Shown piece after piece: positions 1-10,432 of a stretch of DNA of 49,355 bases. Below the pieces are notes generated by a model, which saw only the letters and a list, made by a program, of their open reading frames with translations, was not told the DNA's origin and searched no databases. Position 1 is the first letter of the stretch. Every line of letters begins with the position of its first letter. The translations under genes were made by a program, and so were the position numbers. Where the stretch lies: positions 1 through 49,355 of the forward strand of contig NMRA01001022.1 of NCBI GenBank assembly GCA_002633005.1. Direction: 5' to 3'. Source of the DNA: Phoronis australis. Lineage: Eukaryota > Phoronida > Phoronidae.

Positions 1-739
1 GCGAAACTCCCCCCACGAGGCCTAAAAATCCCCCCAGTGATTGAAAATTTCTCTTCGAAGTTCAAATGACCTAACCACACAGGTGACAACTTGAAAGAGC
101 ACAAAATCATACTTGAGACAGCCAATGAGAACTTGCAACAGAGCAGGGGTGCTATTGATGGTGATCGGGAGGTAGATTTTTCCCCTCACTCGGCGAAAAA
201 AATCCCCTCTCAGATGGCATAGGCACCTATCCCCTCGGATAACGAGGCCCCTGAAGAAACATGATAACTATGCTTGCTCTGTCCAGTTAACTGAAATTGA
301 GCTCTCAAACGAGATTATGCTTTGGACGAACGAATTAGGTGTTTTAATTTTAAAATTCAACTTCGTCCAGATTGATATTTGAAACCTAACACATGAAATA
401 AACATAAGAATTAGCAAAACCAAGAAAGCAGAATTGATGGTCAAAACAATTTTATTTTTATTTACCAGCCTAGTTATCTATTTTAATAAAAATATATTTA
501 GTAACATCAATTATTCTTTCAGATCAATGACAAATCAACTATAAGTCCCGGTAGTCCCTGCCTCACCTGGACCTAGGCTATGCTTGATCAACAAATAAAA
601 CCAGATGTGACTAATTGCACATCACAGCAAAATGTGATGAGCCACCACTGTAGAATATATCTTCAACTCGTCAACAATACGAGCAGATGACCTGGTTCGT
701 GCAGAAAGCATTATCATCAATTTACAAGAGGAAACGTAA

Positions 740-981
740 AAAATAATTGCAGGCGGTCTGGTACACGTTTTACCAGACGTGGGCAGGCCGCACATATGGG
801 CCCATTGCACTGATCACCTGGAAATATTTGTGTGCTTTATTAATATATAGTCAAAACCGATCTGAGGAGCTAGAAACCTGACTCAAGGGTCTAGCATTGT
901 GGCTCACTGGGACTCGAACCCACGACCTCGAGTAAAGAAGGCGGGCACCATCACACTAGGCCACACTGCCTCCTTTAAAAA
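740..981 (-). mobile_element. tRNA-derived SINE, copy 1 (internally deleted)
   Basis: On the minus strand the element opens with a tRNA-like head (about 975 to 895): an A-box-like TGGCCTAGTGTGATGG followed by a B box GGTTCGAGTCCC, the internal RNA polymerase III promoter. After the head it passes directly into a tail (about 890-740) that matches the tail of the copy at 5416-5871, including a TATATTAATAAA block and a GTGATCAGTGCAATGGGCCC block. The roughly 235 bp middle section present in the 5.4 kb copy is missing. The 8-mer AAACGTAA flanks both sides (732-739 and 982-989), consistent with a target-site duplication. Family assignment is by sequence structure only. Confidence 0.75.
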
Positions 982-1282
982 AAACGTAACGCTGCATTCA
1001 CCATAATAACACCTAATCCGTAACATTACGATCGCCGCAATTTAGTCATATTTACTTTTTACGATGCGAACCTAGTTTTCCGAAAGAATAGTATACCTTT
1101 CCGCCAGAGAACTCTTTGGTGTATTGAGTTGTTCTCTAATGTATTTTTCTACGTTTCTGTAGTTCATTATCGACACATTTTTAAAATTTAATATCCAGGT
1201 TAGACTCGAAAGACCGGCCATTTAACTCACACAGTGTCAACTTCCGCTTTGTTTAGGTGGCACTGAATAGTTAGGCTGCGGC

Positions 1283-1513
1283 CGCGGCCAATTTGCACTG
1301 CCAAAATATTAAAATTTTGGAGTAGGCCAAGTTTGGGGGCATTTTGTAGGTGGACATTGCATGTTTGCTCAGTGAATGTGGTTTATTTGTATTTGTGAAC
1401 ATGCTGAAAATGAAAAAAGTCCACTTTCTCGGCTGTAGCTGCACTCTTCTTCAAGATGGTGGACCCCTGTTGCAATTGTGCATTGCTGTGTAGCAACTGA
1501 GAAATTGGCCGCG
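1283..1513. mobile_element. MITE-like element with 12 bp terminal inverted repeats
   Basis: The 12-mer CGCGGCCAATTT at 1283-1294 is exactly inverted as AAATTGGCCGCG at 1502-1513, bounding 231 bp without coding potential. Inverted ends on a short noncoding body are typical of a nonautonomous DNA transposon. I did not find a convincing target-site duplication, so the outer limits are uncertain. Confidence 0.45.
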
Positions 1514-2155
1514 ATTTCAGGTAGCCCTCAAACAAGCCAGATTTTCAAAAAACCTAGTTGGTTGACAGTACTTTTGTACCATATTTTTGGAATTGGTAGG
1601 AAATTTGCTTTCGCAATCTAATGTTGGCTTTAGTGGAGCATCGGCAGGGAAGTGGTGATTTTAGGGTGAAAAGTGCCGATTTTGCATTTTTTGCCCTTAT
1701 TTTTCTTAGTTCAACTTGGTTTCCACTGGGAGTGAAAAGGTCAAAAATACAAGAGTACAAAGTTTCTGTGCTCATCTGTAGGGCTTGTGATGTGAAATGA
1801 CTCAAAACTTTTCTTTATTTCCATGCAGTTTTTGAAGAGTCCATTGACGTGTGTTCTGATAGTCAAATCCCTATGAGAACTGTTCAGTGCCTCCTTATCG
1901 CAGTGAGCCTCGCTTTGAATTTTAATGTCCGCCGCGTGAGTTAGGTCTATGGCGTCATATTGACAACGCGAGCTGCATTTACCTGAGTGGCGCGCGCCTG
2001 GTCTATGTGATGTCTATGATTCCAACAGTGCATTCGTACCTATTCCTCTGCTCTGGGTTGAAGGTCAAGGTTTGTTTTATTATGATACAGTTTCGGGGAA
2101 ACTTCAATTTATTATGGCAACTTTTTTGGAAAGGTGAGGTTCCGAGGTAACTAGT

Positions 2156-3364
2156 ATGAGTGCCTTTGTGGCCATTTCAGAATCCCTAGATGAAACACTG
2201 CCGGTAGTCCAATTTGTTGTGGTTGCTGGGGGAAATGATATAGAGTGTGTCCCAAAAATATACTCACTTCGCGACGTATTTGAAAGTATGTTATCTTTCT
2301 ACAAGAAAATAATTGTTGCAAGTAAAGAGGACTTTTTGAACCAACCTTTGTGGTTTAATAGTAACTTGGCGATCGGAGGCACAGGTGTTTTTTATAAGCC
2401 TTGGTTTGTAAAATGCTTAAGATTTATTAGAGATATGTATACCTCTGATGGTGATTTTGTTAGTCTAAACAATATGAAAAATAGGTTCGACGTGAAAACC
2501 AACTTTGTAGAATATAATGGTGTTGTTTCTGTTCTAAGAAGGTTTCAAAAAAGTCTATTTCAAAGTAATTTTAAAAGTGTTAATGTCTACTCTCCTTGCA
2601 TGCCTTTAGCAATTACTCACTTACGGAAAGATTTGAAGGGTTGTAGACATATTTGTTCAGTCTTTAATAACGTTAAGAAACCTAAGTCAGAGTGTAAATG
2701 GGAAATAGAGCTAGGAGATAGTTTAGATTGGAAGAAAATATATGCTTTACCTTACAAAATTACAAAGGATCCCCATATTAGATGGTTCCAATTTAGAATA
2801 CTACATAGAATTATTGCAACAAATACCTTTTTAGTCAAAAATATGTGTTAGGGATTCTGATCTATGTTCCTTTTGTAATAAAGCTCCAGAGACGCTGTCA
2901 CACCTTTTTTGGGAATGTAGCTTTGTACAAGATTTCTGGAAGGAATTCGGAAAGCTACTTCAAAGGTGTGGCATTCAGCTTCCCAACTGTCTGTCTTACG
3001 ATATTGTTATTCTTGGACTTTACAAGACGCACGATTTTCTATTTAACATTTTGCGTCTACTAGCTAAACAGTACATTTACAAAGAGAGATGTCACAAAAA
3101 TATACCTAATTTTCTCAAGTTCGTTACAAAAACTTATGAATACTATAATGCTGAAAAATTAAATGCACATAAAAACTTTGTACATGACAGCTTCTCTGCA
3201 AAATGGGAAAAATTTATGGTTCACGTTAACTTCATGTAGATATTTACTTTAAACGAGATATGAGAATGGTCTTCCTGAGGTGTGCATGCGTGAATGAATG
3301 GTGTAATTATTTGTTTGTTTGTTTTTGTAATTGTTTGTAAAGGATAATAAATACATAAAAAATA
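2156..3364 (+). mobile_element. LINE fragment A, ORF2 C-terminal region and 3' UTR (L1/Tx1-like)
   Basis: An open frame from 2156 to 2851 encodes the region after the reverse transcriptase of an L1/Tx1-type ORF2. It contains the family-typical stretch NQPLWFNSN and the later RWFQFRILHRII. The frame then shifts near 2845 and continues to 3239 with a zinc-knuckle segment of pattern C-x2-C-x7-H-x4-C (CSFCNKAPETLSHLFWEC) and a lysine/aromatic-rich C-terminus. A short 3' UTR with TTTG repeats ends in an A-rich tail at about 3340-3364. The reverse transcriptase and endonuclease are absent, so this is a 5'-truncated, frameshifted copy. Its architecture matches the copies at 18.4-21.0 kb and 21.2-23.8 kb. 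Confidence 0.85.
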
Positions 3365-3477
3365 CACACTTCAACATATGGAGTTCAAATTCAGTTCCCG
3401 TGGGTATCTGATATTCTACGCAGACGTAATGCATGGTTACAGCCTAATTTAATATGAGTGTGCCCGTCATGACGTGC

Positions 3478-3760
3478 TCCGTGCATGCGCGCACCCCTTG
3501 AAGGGGGGGGGGGGGTGGCTCGGGGGACCCGAACGAGCCTTTCCCCATTTGGTAAAGTGGGCAAAAAGGTCCGCCTCAAAGAAACAAAACGTCCGAGAAA
3601 AAGGAGACAAAAGTCTACTAAGGCAGGAATTCGGCGTATGCACAATTCATAGCTCTGGACAAGTCCCGTATTCTGTTTTTTTCTTTAGTAAAAGGTGTAC
3701 ATCCTAAAAAATTCGAGCTTCCGTGTATTTAGGCTGGAAGCGCGCATGCCGTGTGTGTAG
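3478..3760 (+). mobile_element. tRNA-derived SINE, copy 3 (head degenerate)
   Basis: The body matches the copy at 5416-5871 through the segment AAGTGGGCAAAAAGGTCCGC, the purine-rich stretch after it, the AATTCGGC block and the end block GCGCGCATGC. The tRNA-like head is unrecognisable and replaced by a G-rich run near 3505. The left flank carries GCATGCGCGCACC, the inverse of the right-hand GCGCGCATGC block, so this copy has short inverted ends. The 3' tail seen in copies 1 and 2 is absent. Confidence 0.6.
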
Positions 3761-4684
3761 TATGCACGGGAAATGCAAGCAAACGATTCAGTTTCGAAGA
3801 ACAAAAATTCATCGCGCAATACTACTGGAAACTAAAAACATCAAGGAAGTGCAAAGAGAACCTTTCCAATTTGATGATCAATGACTTTATTTGTTTAAGT
3901 ACGTTCGATCTGCGGTTTGTAAACTTAAACCCAGTAATCTAGTTCCTAAGCCTTGAAACAATTTACTGTCAGTCGAAGTGTGAGAACATTTTGGGACACT
4001 TTGTAGAGCTGTCCGAAATTCATCAATTTCCTTGAGACTTATTTCAGATAGACAAAAATCATTTAGTGTACTTTTATATTTGGGGATCTGATGATAGATC
4101 GAAATTTCCCAATGTCGGCTTGCAACTAAGCTCATTGAAGCATTGCCATTTCTTACAAGATTAGCTTCTAGTTGTAAAAAAGCATCTCTTAATCAGTCCA
4201 TTTTCATAGATACATAAACATGTAAATCAGAAAACTAGACAGTGTCTGATTTAAATGTATAGAGAGACAAAGGGACATTTCTCAGTCTGAAATAGGACAC
4301 CTTAATTATGAAAGGCTAAACATCATTAAGCTTGAAAAAGAGTGACAGATCATTCCACCGTCGTGTGGTCACAAGACTTTGCAGGAAGTGACCTTCCTCA
4401 ACATGAAAGTCGGTTGCACGATTTCCCAATAACAGGAAACTAGACATAATCGAGTTCAACTTTGGGCCCTCTCTAAGTGAGTGGACCCTTAAGAATTTGT
4501 CAATAAAAACATGAAAGGTGGCCACTTGAATGTCATCAAAGGCCTTCTTCAAGAGTGGAGCCCCTCAGTATGAAAATATCTATATTTTGAAAAATCAAGA
4601 AATGTGCAGCAATTGATGATATCTGTCAGATCATCAATTTTTCTCAAGTGACATACAATGTGGCTTTTCGACAATCTTTACATT
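3761..4684. other. Gene-free interval
   Basis: Only short, stop-limited frames occur here. I see no motif, splice-bounded exon, RNA gene or recognisable repeat. The 78-codon minus frame at 4316-4552 has no recognisable domain. Confidence 0.5.
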
Positions 4685-4790
4685 ACTAGAGGGCGCGCGT
4701 GTACTAGTGGTGATAGATTAAGCAGCCTCGATTTCCTGAGCCCTTTAAATACTTGGTGAAATGGCTTGCAGCCGAGCCAACTGAATCTGA
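4685..4790 (+). repeat. Dispersed 106 bp repeat, copy 1
   Basis: This segment, starting ACTAGAGGGCG and ending CTGAATCTGA, recurs at 48223-48327 in the same orientation with about six differences over roughly 106 positions. The limits are where similarity to the other copy fades. It has no coding potential and no clear terminal repeats. It is probably a fragment of an interspersed element. Confidence 0.75.
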
Positions 4791-5402
4791 GGCCGGGTGT
4801 TTAAAATCTATCTCGCAATTCAATAGCAGGTTACCTACTCATTTCATGTCTAATGTAAGCCGCACAAAATCTCTAGACCATCTTAGCCAAGTACATTGCA
4901 GTCTATGAAAATACAACCAACTAACCCGAGTGCCCAACTTCTTTGCAAACATGGAACAGGAACACCAGAGGGGTGTTAAGGTTGCTTTTATTCTTTAATG
5001 TTAAATTTTTGTAAGCGGACAAATGATTTTTAAATTTCCGTCTTAAGTCCTAACATTTCCAAACTTAAGCCTTTCAAACAAACGTTTATGACAAAAACAA
5101 AATTCTTCAACCGATTTTGTAAAGTCCAATACCACCTCTACGGTACATAACGAACCAATCCTACTCCTAATGTAACAAAAGCGTCCCGTGCGTAAAGGAT
5201 ACTAAGTATTGTCCTTCTGAAATATGTGAAATGTCAAATCAGATTAAGCGGTTTGGAAGTCCAGTTTTACTTTTTACGAACTTCAGTTGCACTGCACGCA
5301 ATCTTTTATGAATTTATCGTAGTTGGCTACAGACTGACCCATTTTTATAAAACTCGCAACGCTGAAAAACTTCTACACAAATTAAACCCTGTAGCCTACA
5401 TG
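4791..5402. other. Gene-free interval
   Basis: I see no gene, RNA or repeat signature between the dispersed repeat and the left target-site duplication of the SINE. Confidence 0.5.
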
Positions 5403-5415
5403 TATGCAGCTCCTG

Positions 5416-5871
5416 CAGGAGGCGGTGTGGCCTAGTGTGATAGGTGCCTGCTTTCATTATTCGAGGTTGTGCGTTCGAATCCCATTTGGCGAAGTGGGCA
5501 AAAAGGTCCGCCTCAGAGAAACAAAAACTCGCAGAAAACGAGACAAAAGTCCACAAAAACGGCAAGAATTCGGCACAATTCATAACTCTGAACGTATTAC
5601 CTCTTTTTTATTTTGTAGTCCCCGTTTTTTTTTCTTTTTAATCCCCGATTTTGCGTTTCAGTAAAAGATCCACACTCTAAAAAAATTGGAGCCGCCCTAC
5701 ATTTCAGCCTGGGTGCGCGCATGCGTGAGTCATGTTTCAAGCTCCACAGTTCGGGTTTAATTATATATTAATAAATCATAAAAATGTTTCCAAGTGATCA
5801 GTGCAATGGGCCCACATTCACTGCCCGCGCACGTCTGGTACAGCGTGTATTAGACCGCCTGCAATTACTTT
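5416..5871 (+). mobile_element. tRNA-derived SINE, copy 2 (full-length, with 13 bp target-site duplication)
   Basis: This is the best-preserved copy of the family. It begins with a tRNA-like head (GTGTGGCCTAGTGTGATAGG as A-box region, GCGTTCGAATCCC as B box), followed by a body shared with the copy at 3478-3760 and a tail shared with the copy at 740-981. The 13-mer TATGCAGCTCCTG occurs immediately left (5403-5415) and right (5872-5884), a target-site duplication that fixes the element at 456 bp. That proves head, body and tail moved as one unit. Pol III transcription and LINE-driven insertion are inferred from the general biology of tRNA SINEs. There is no long poly(A) tail. Confidence 0.85.
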
Positions 5872-5884
5872 TATGCAGCTCCTG

Positions 5885-8774
5885 ATTTAAACAAGGGTCT
5901 CGTTTTTGGTTCGGTATAAATAACGCCACAAACCTGAAAGTCCAACGAAACACTTCTACCTTACAAATGTGACAATCCCTAGTCTCAGAAAGTTTGAGCA
6001 CCTGGCAAAAGATGCTAATGATGAAATTTACTTCACCTACACAATTTGAAATAGCCGGTAAAATGAAGCCCATTCGAGTAAGCACCATGTGGGTCCATGT
6101 ACCAACCCCAATACGGTAAAACCCAACAAGCTCAAGTGTAGGCCTATGTGAACCATAAATCACAAATTGTCCGATAACTATGCAGCTATTGTACAAGCAG
6201 ACGACATAATCACAGAAGTTTAAAGCTTGTAATTAATTACCAGTAGCATTGCCAAAAGTATTCACGATACCAACAGTTCTATTATTGGGAAACTTTGAAC
6301 AGCGTTTCAATGCCGAATTTATTACTTTTTTCGTTGTACTGGACAGTAAATTAGATGGGAGAATTTCCCGTCAAAATACATAACTGGAAACTGCACCAGA
6401 TAGTATAGGAGAGTGGCGCCTCCTCTTGGATAGCACGGAAGAAAATGTCGGAGTTGCGAATCTGTTGTCTGTAATCTACATGTAAGTTACATGAAGGAAA
6501 GCCACGTGCCAAAACTGGACTTTTTACAGGTGCTTCTATAGGCCATTGAAACTCAATCCCAATGAAATGAAAACCAAAAGCATCTGGTATAAGTACATGT
6601 CCTTTCTCACCGAGTGACTTTTCCTATCAGAAGAAAGACTTTATACTAATGGTACAAACTTTTCAACTTGGTACGCATTATGCGGAAATGACATTCAGGG
6701 ACTGCATCGATTGTCTTATTGTCAGTAAAAAGCCTGTTAATGTTATACTTTGATGATCGAATAAATTTTTCACCAACAGGCAAGTTTGTCACTAATTATT
6801 CAAACCACAATATTTCTTCAACAATACAGTGCAGTTGTGCCGCCTCTCTACAAAGCTGAAGTGATTACCGATTACGCTTGCGTATTGTCATTTTCCTGTT
6901 GACCTATAGAAATGTCCGGCGATCAAAACAAAGTATTCCCTTTGCTTGCATTTGATTTGTTTATGTGTGAAACTATTTTTACAGCTTTCTTAAGAAGGCC
7001 TTTGAATAGTTTTAAGTTTTGTGTTAACAAAAGTAAGTTCCACATACAAGCGAAGTATGTTTTCAATCGTAGCTAACTCGATAAGAGTCTGCTATGCACA
7101 AGATTTTAGAATAAACAATAATCATTGTATTTAAAAACAAAATGGCAAACGGAATAACCACACATTTACAACCAAACAACATTATTTGTTAAAAACAATA
7201 GTAATTTTCCCAATGTAAAAGAGTCCGTAATCAGTGATATCAAGGGCTGACTTTCTGAACTGAGAGGTTCAATTCCGTCAGTTTATTGCTGAAGGACTGC
7301 TTTTCACTTTGTCGAAAGGTAGAATAGACGGTAAAGCGGCTGGTTTCAGTCGTGTTCTCTCACCTGTAACAGAGAAATATCAGCAAATTATAAAAGAAAA
7401 CAAGACAAAACTACTTTTTTAAGGCAGAACATACTTGACATTCCATCTTCATGTTTACATGTATAAACCAAAAACTTATTTAAGATCTGAATTAAAATAT
7501 AACAGGCTAAAAGTAATTTAAGAATTCGTATTTTTCATAACACCTAAAATGTGTTTCTGATCTCAACAAATAAAGTTCATTCACGGATGCAATGTTAAGA
7601 ATTTACTAAATAGCTCATCCACGTTAATTTGGTAAGTAATCTGTTAGTTCTGGGGGTGGGGTTCGCTATAAAATAAGGAAACTCACTCATCTAGAGAATT
7701 TTATTGGACATAACATAGTTTTGCAAAGTAACTGCTGACTTCTGAGCGGCACGTCCCATGCACCTCTTATATTGGGACCACTCCTACCCAGGCTACCATC
7801 CGGGTCCCGGGTGAGTTTCTGAAGAGAAACACTTATTTCCACTTAATAAACCCGTTATTCAGTGGAGTAACAGGTGGAGATAACATTACTGAGCGATGTC
7901 GATAGAAACTTAATTGCTAAAAACTTACCAAGTAACGTGATTATGTAGCCTCTCAATGGAAATGCATAGAGCACACACACTGGGCGTGAGGCTTAGGCAT
8001 CCACACACTTTTTGTCACTTGGTGGACCCTTTTGACCACAATTTTCCACGCCTGTAGTAACCTTAGGTCTTTTGGGAATTTGTGACCACCTGTCGAAGAC
8101 TTGCACCCGGGAAGATAGCAATAATAAGGCTTAGCGCGACAACGTATTTTGATAACAATTCGTCTTTTTACCAGCTGTTTCCATGCAGACAGCGACGCAT
8201 GCGCAATTCAATCCCCACTAGTACAGCAGCGACACCGCGTCGAATAGCCCCATTCGAGAAAAAAGCGACAGTTGTCTCCGTTATCCCTTGCCAGAGAGGG
8301 GCGTCTGGAAAAATGTGGTTTTGCAGTCGCAAAATTGAATTTAAAAATCCAGTGAATTAATACGCTCCGCAAAAGCTTCGTTTTACAATTTTTCGTTTTT
8401 TCGAAATATATGCATGAATCATTACGTGCACGTTTTCAAGTGCGTTTAGACACTCTGTGCTGCGAGACCGGAGACCGCAATAACAATGTGCTGGCCAGAG
8501 CCCTCAAAAAGGTGAACCATGCACTGATACAGAGTTGTTTTAATTTTTTCTCCTATCTGCATGTAGCAGTTTTTCTTTTCTCGACTGTCCCCGCCCCACG
8601 CGTACATGTCAGTTGCCACGGTTTAACGCTGACGCTTACGGCCCTGATACTGGATAGGCAAAATATGCAGTGTACAAGATAACACAATATGATAAGGTAC
8701 AGTTGGCCTAAATCTTAGAAAAACAAAACTGGCCACAACAACAACAAAAGCAGAAACAACAACAAAATTGTTAC
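5885..8774. other. Gene-free interval
   Basis: Nearly 2.9 kb with no supported exon, RNA gene or repeat. The longest frame (5798-6196 minus) overlaps the SINE tail and shows no domain. If the P450 exon at 8775 belongs to a working gene, this interval would be its first intron. A minus-strand acceptor-like site near 7364 is discussed among the findings. Confidence 0.5.
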
Positions 8775-8994
8775 CTATTGGCTTGTAAATATAAGCCGTT
8801 CCTATAAGAGGATATGGTTTGGGTCCTGGGATTTCATCGAACGGTTTTGCACTCATGAGGTCTTCAGGTCGTCCACCACGCAAAGGACATGGTCCCCCAG
8901 CGAAACTTTGCGATGCACGTGACCACACGTGTACATCTAGTATCTCCTTCCTGGCAGCACACTTTACCCCACTTCTGATAGCCTGGCTCAACAT
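8775..8994 (-). CDS. Cytochrome P450, mitochondrial-clan, first coding exon
   Basis: The minus-strand ATG at 8994 opens a 73-codon exon ending at a GTAAC donor (intron G at 8774, phase 1). The first ~45 residues are basic with almost no acidic residues until residue 18, compatible with a mitochondrial presequence. Residues about 49-72 read AKPFDEIPGPKPYPLIGTA followed by YIYKPI. The proline-rich hinge FxxIPGPKxxPLIG(T) marks the entry to the catalytic domain of mitochondrial animal P450s (the CYP10/CYP11/CYP24/CYP27 group), which use adrenodoxin-delivered electrons to hydroxylate lipophilic substrates. Reading past the donor gives a hydrophobic run that is intron. No exons for the I helix, ExxR or haem-cysteine loop were found at lower coordinates, so this is either a gene with distant exons or an orphan exon. 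The substrate cannot be inferred. Confidence 0.75.
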
Positions 8995-9923
8995 CTGTCA
9001 TGTATAGTACACTGTAACAGCGACACCAGTGAGCACACTATCAATTGATTGTTCAAGAGGATAAAGCCACATGGACGGGGAAAATCGCTGTGTGATAGAC
9101 TCTCTTCACCCTTAAAAACAAAAATGTGTATCTTTAAAACTCTTCCGGGTTCGAATTTGAGTAAGAAAACCACCCACCTGACCCACAGGACTTGAACTTA
9201 GTGTGCGTCTTTGAAATATCCCTGCATATGAAGACCGGCATCAACAGGGAATAACCTATACACGTAATATCAGCTTGAAGCGAACATATTGAATAGTATG
9301 ACTGTTACATAAAAAATTAAGTTTTGAATCTGGGCCATTATCTGAGGTCCAGACTGAATCTCCTCTTCTTATACAGTAGAACTCTCCAAATTGGTAGTGC
9401 TTCAGAGGGAACTTTAGAAAGGTTAGCATTAATTCCGCAGTAACGCCTCCAAATAACTCTGACTTTGATGAAATATCTCAGTCTCACTGGATCCAACTTA
9501 GCGAGTTCTACTGTAATTCAATGACATATCAACTAACACGATACAACAACCACTGAATCTCAACCCCAAAGCCCCAGTATGCAATAGCTTTAGATGTCTA
9601 TGACATGGTATGAAAACACAAAAAGTATGCACATGTGTAGGAAGTGGGAAATCTGGAGGGGCTGCTTGTACCACTCACTTAAATGTTCTCAAGAAAATGT
9701 TTGAAATCTGTGCAAGTGATTATTCTGTCGTACAATTTGGATGAAAATGTCGCACAAAAGGACTGACGACCCAAGCAGGTACCTTTTCACCCACACTTTA
9801 GAAAGTCTTCCTATACCGATCCACTGCATAGGACAGCAACAGTTTAATGCAAATCAAATATACCTAAAAAGTTATGTCACAATATTTATAGTCATTGTAT
9901 TGAAGAAACATTGAAATATTTGC
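8995..9923. other. Gene-free interval upstream of the P450 exon
   Basis: This would hold the promoter and 5' UTR of the minus-strand P450 exon. I see no clear TATA box or other element, and no repeat. Confidence 0.4.
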
Positions 9924-10062
9924 AGGGGCAGATCCAGGATTTTGAGTTAGGAGGGCCAGGGCACAGTATTAGCCAGGATTTTGCCCATCAGACATTCGCA
10001 CCCCCGAACTGTCAAATGGAGAATTTTAGGGGGCCGTGGCTCCCCTCTAAATCCGCCACTGG
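9924..10062. mobile_element. hAT-like MITE, copy 1
   Basis: The left end CAGGGGCAGATCC and the right end AAATCCGCCACTG are imperfect inverted repeats of the CAGKGGCGGATC type common in short hAT-like nonautonomous elements. The 139 bp interior contains a G-rich and a C-rich stretch and no ORF. The flanks show no matching 8 bp duplication; instead ATTGAAAT (left) and GTTTCAAT (right) are inverted, so the true ends may lie slightly outside. The copy at 14447-14604 has the same ends. Confidence 0.6.
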
Positions 10063-10201
10063 TTTCAATATAAGAACATGCATGTAGTATATCACCGGGT
10101 TTATCTATACACACGGGACAGTCAAATGCCACACACAAAAGCTTTTCACAATTTCCAGTACTGGTACTGTAAACCCTCTGGCATTGCCATCTGTACCACC
10201 C

Positions 10202-10432
10202 TCAAAAATTTAATCTAAAACATTGGTAGTGACTGTCGAATATGTGACGGAAAGAAATTCTAGTGCTGTCCATTGACAAAGCAGCCAGTCTCAATTTATC
10301 TAGATAACGTTTCATCATCTGTGCCACGGCATTCTTGAACACATCTGGAGCACCAACAGTCGGCATTGGAGGGGCATCAATTTGTAAGCGAATTTCAAGA
10401 TCACCATCTTCTCTGTTCCGCACTAAGTGCAA
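10202..10432 (-). CDS. Possible terminal exon or gene relic, product not recognised
   Basis: A minus-strand frame of about 75 codons ends at a stop at 10202. It has protein-like composition, with the segments REDGDLEIRLQIDAPPMPTV and NAVAQMMKRYLDKLRLAALS, and a basic, phenylalanine-rich C-terminus. The first codon of the open stretch is TTG, not ATG, so it would have to be spliced to an upstream exon. A polypyrimidine acceptor TGTGCTTTTCAG lies at about 10460, but the frame from it meets a stop before the good stretch. That suggests a wrong acceptor, a frameshift or a decayed gene. I do not recognise the family. Confidence 0.3.
   Translation of the reverse strand: MHLVRNREDGDLEIRLQIDAPPMPTVGAPDVFKNAVAQMMKRYLDKLRLAALSMDSTRISFRHIFDSHYQCFRLNF

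Noticed and set aside
8623-8774. Extension of the P450 frame past 8775 into a hydrophobic segment (FVVVVASFVF)
   Set aside because: It lies beyond a good GT donor at the family-typical position and reads an AAC-repeat intron; not a membrane anchor.
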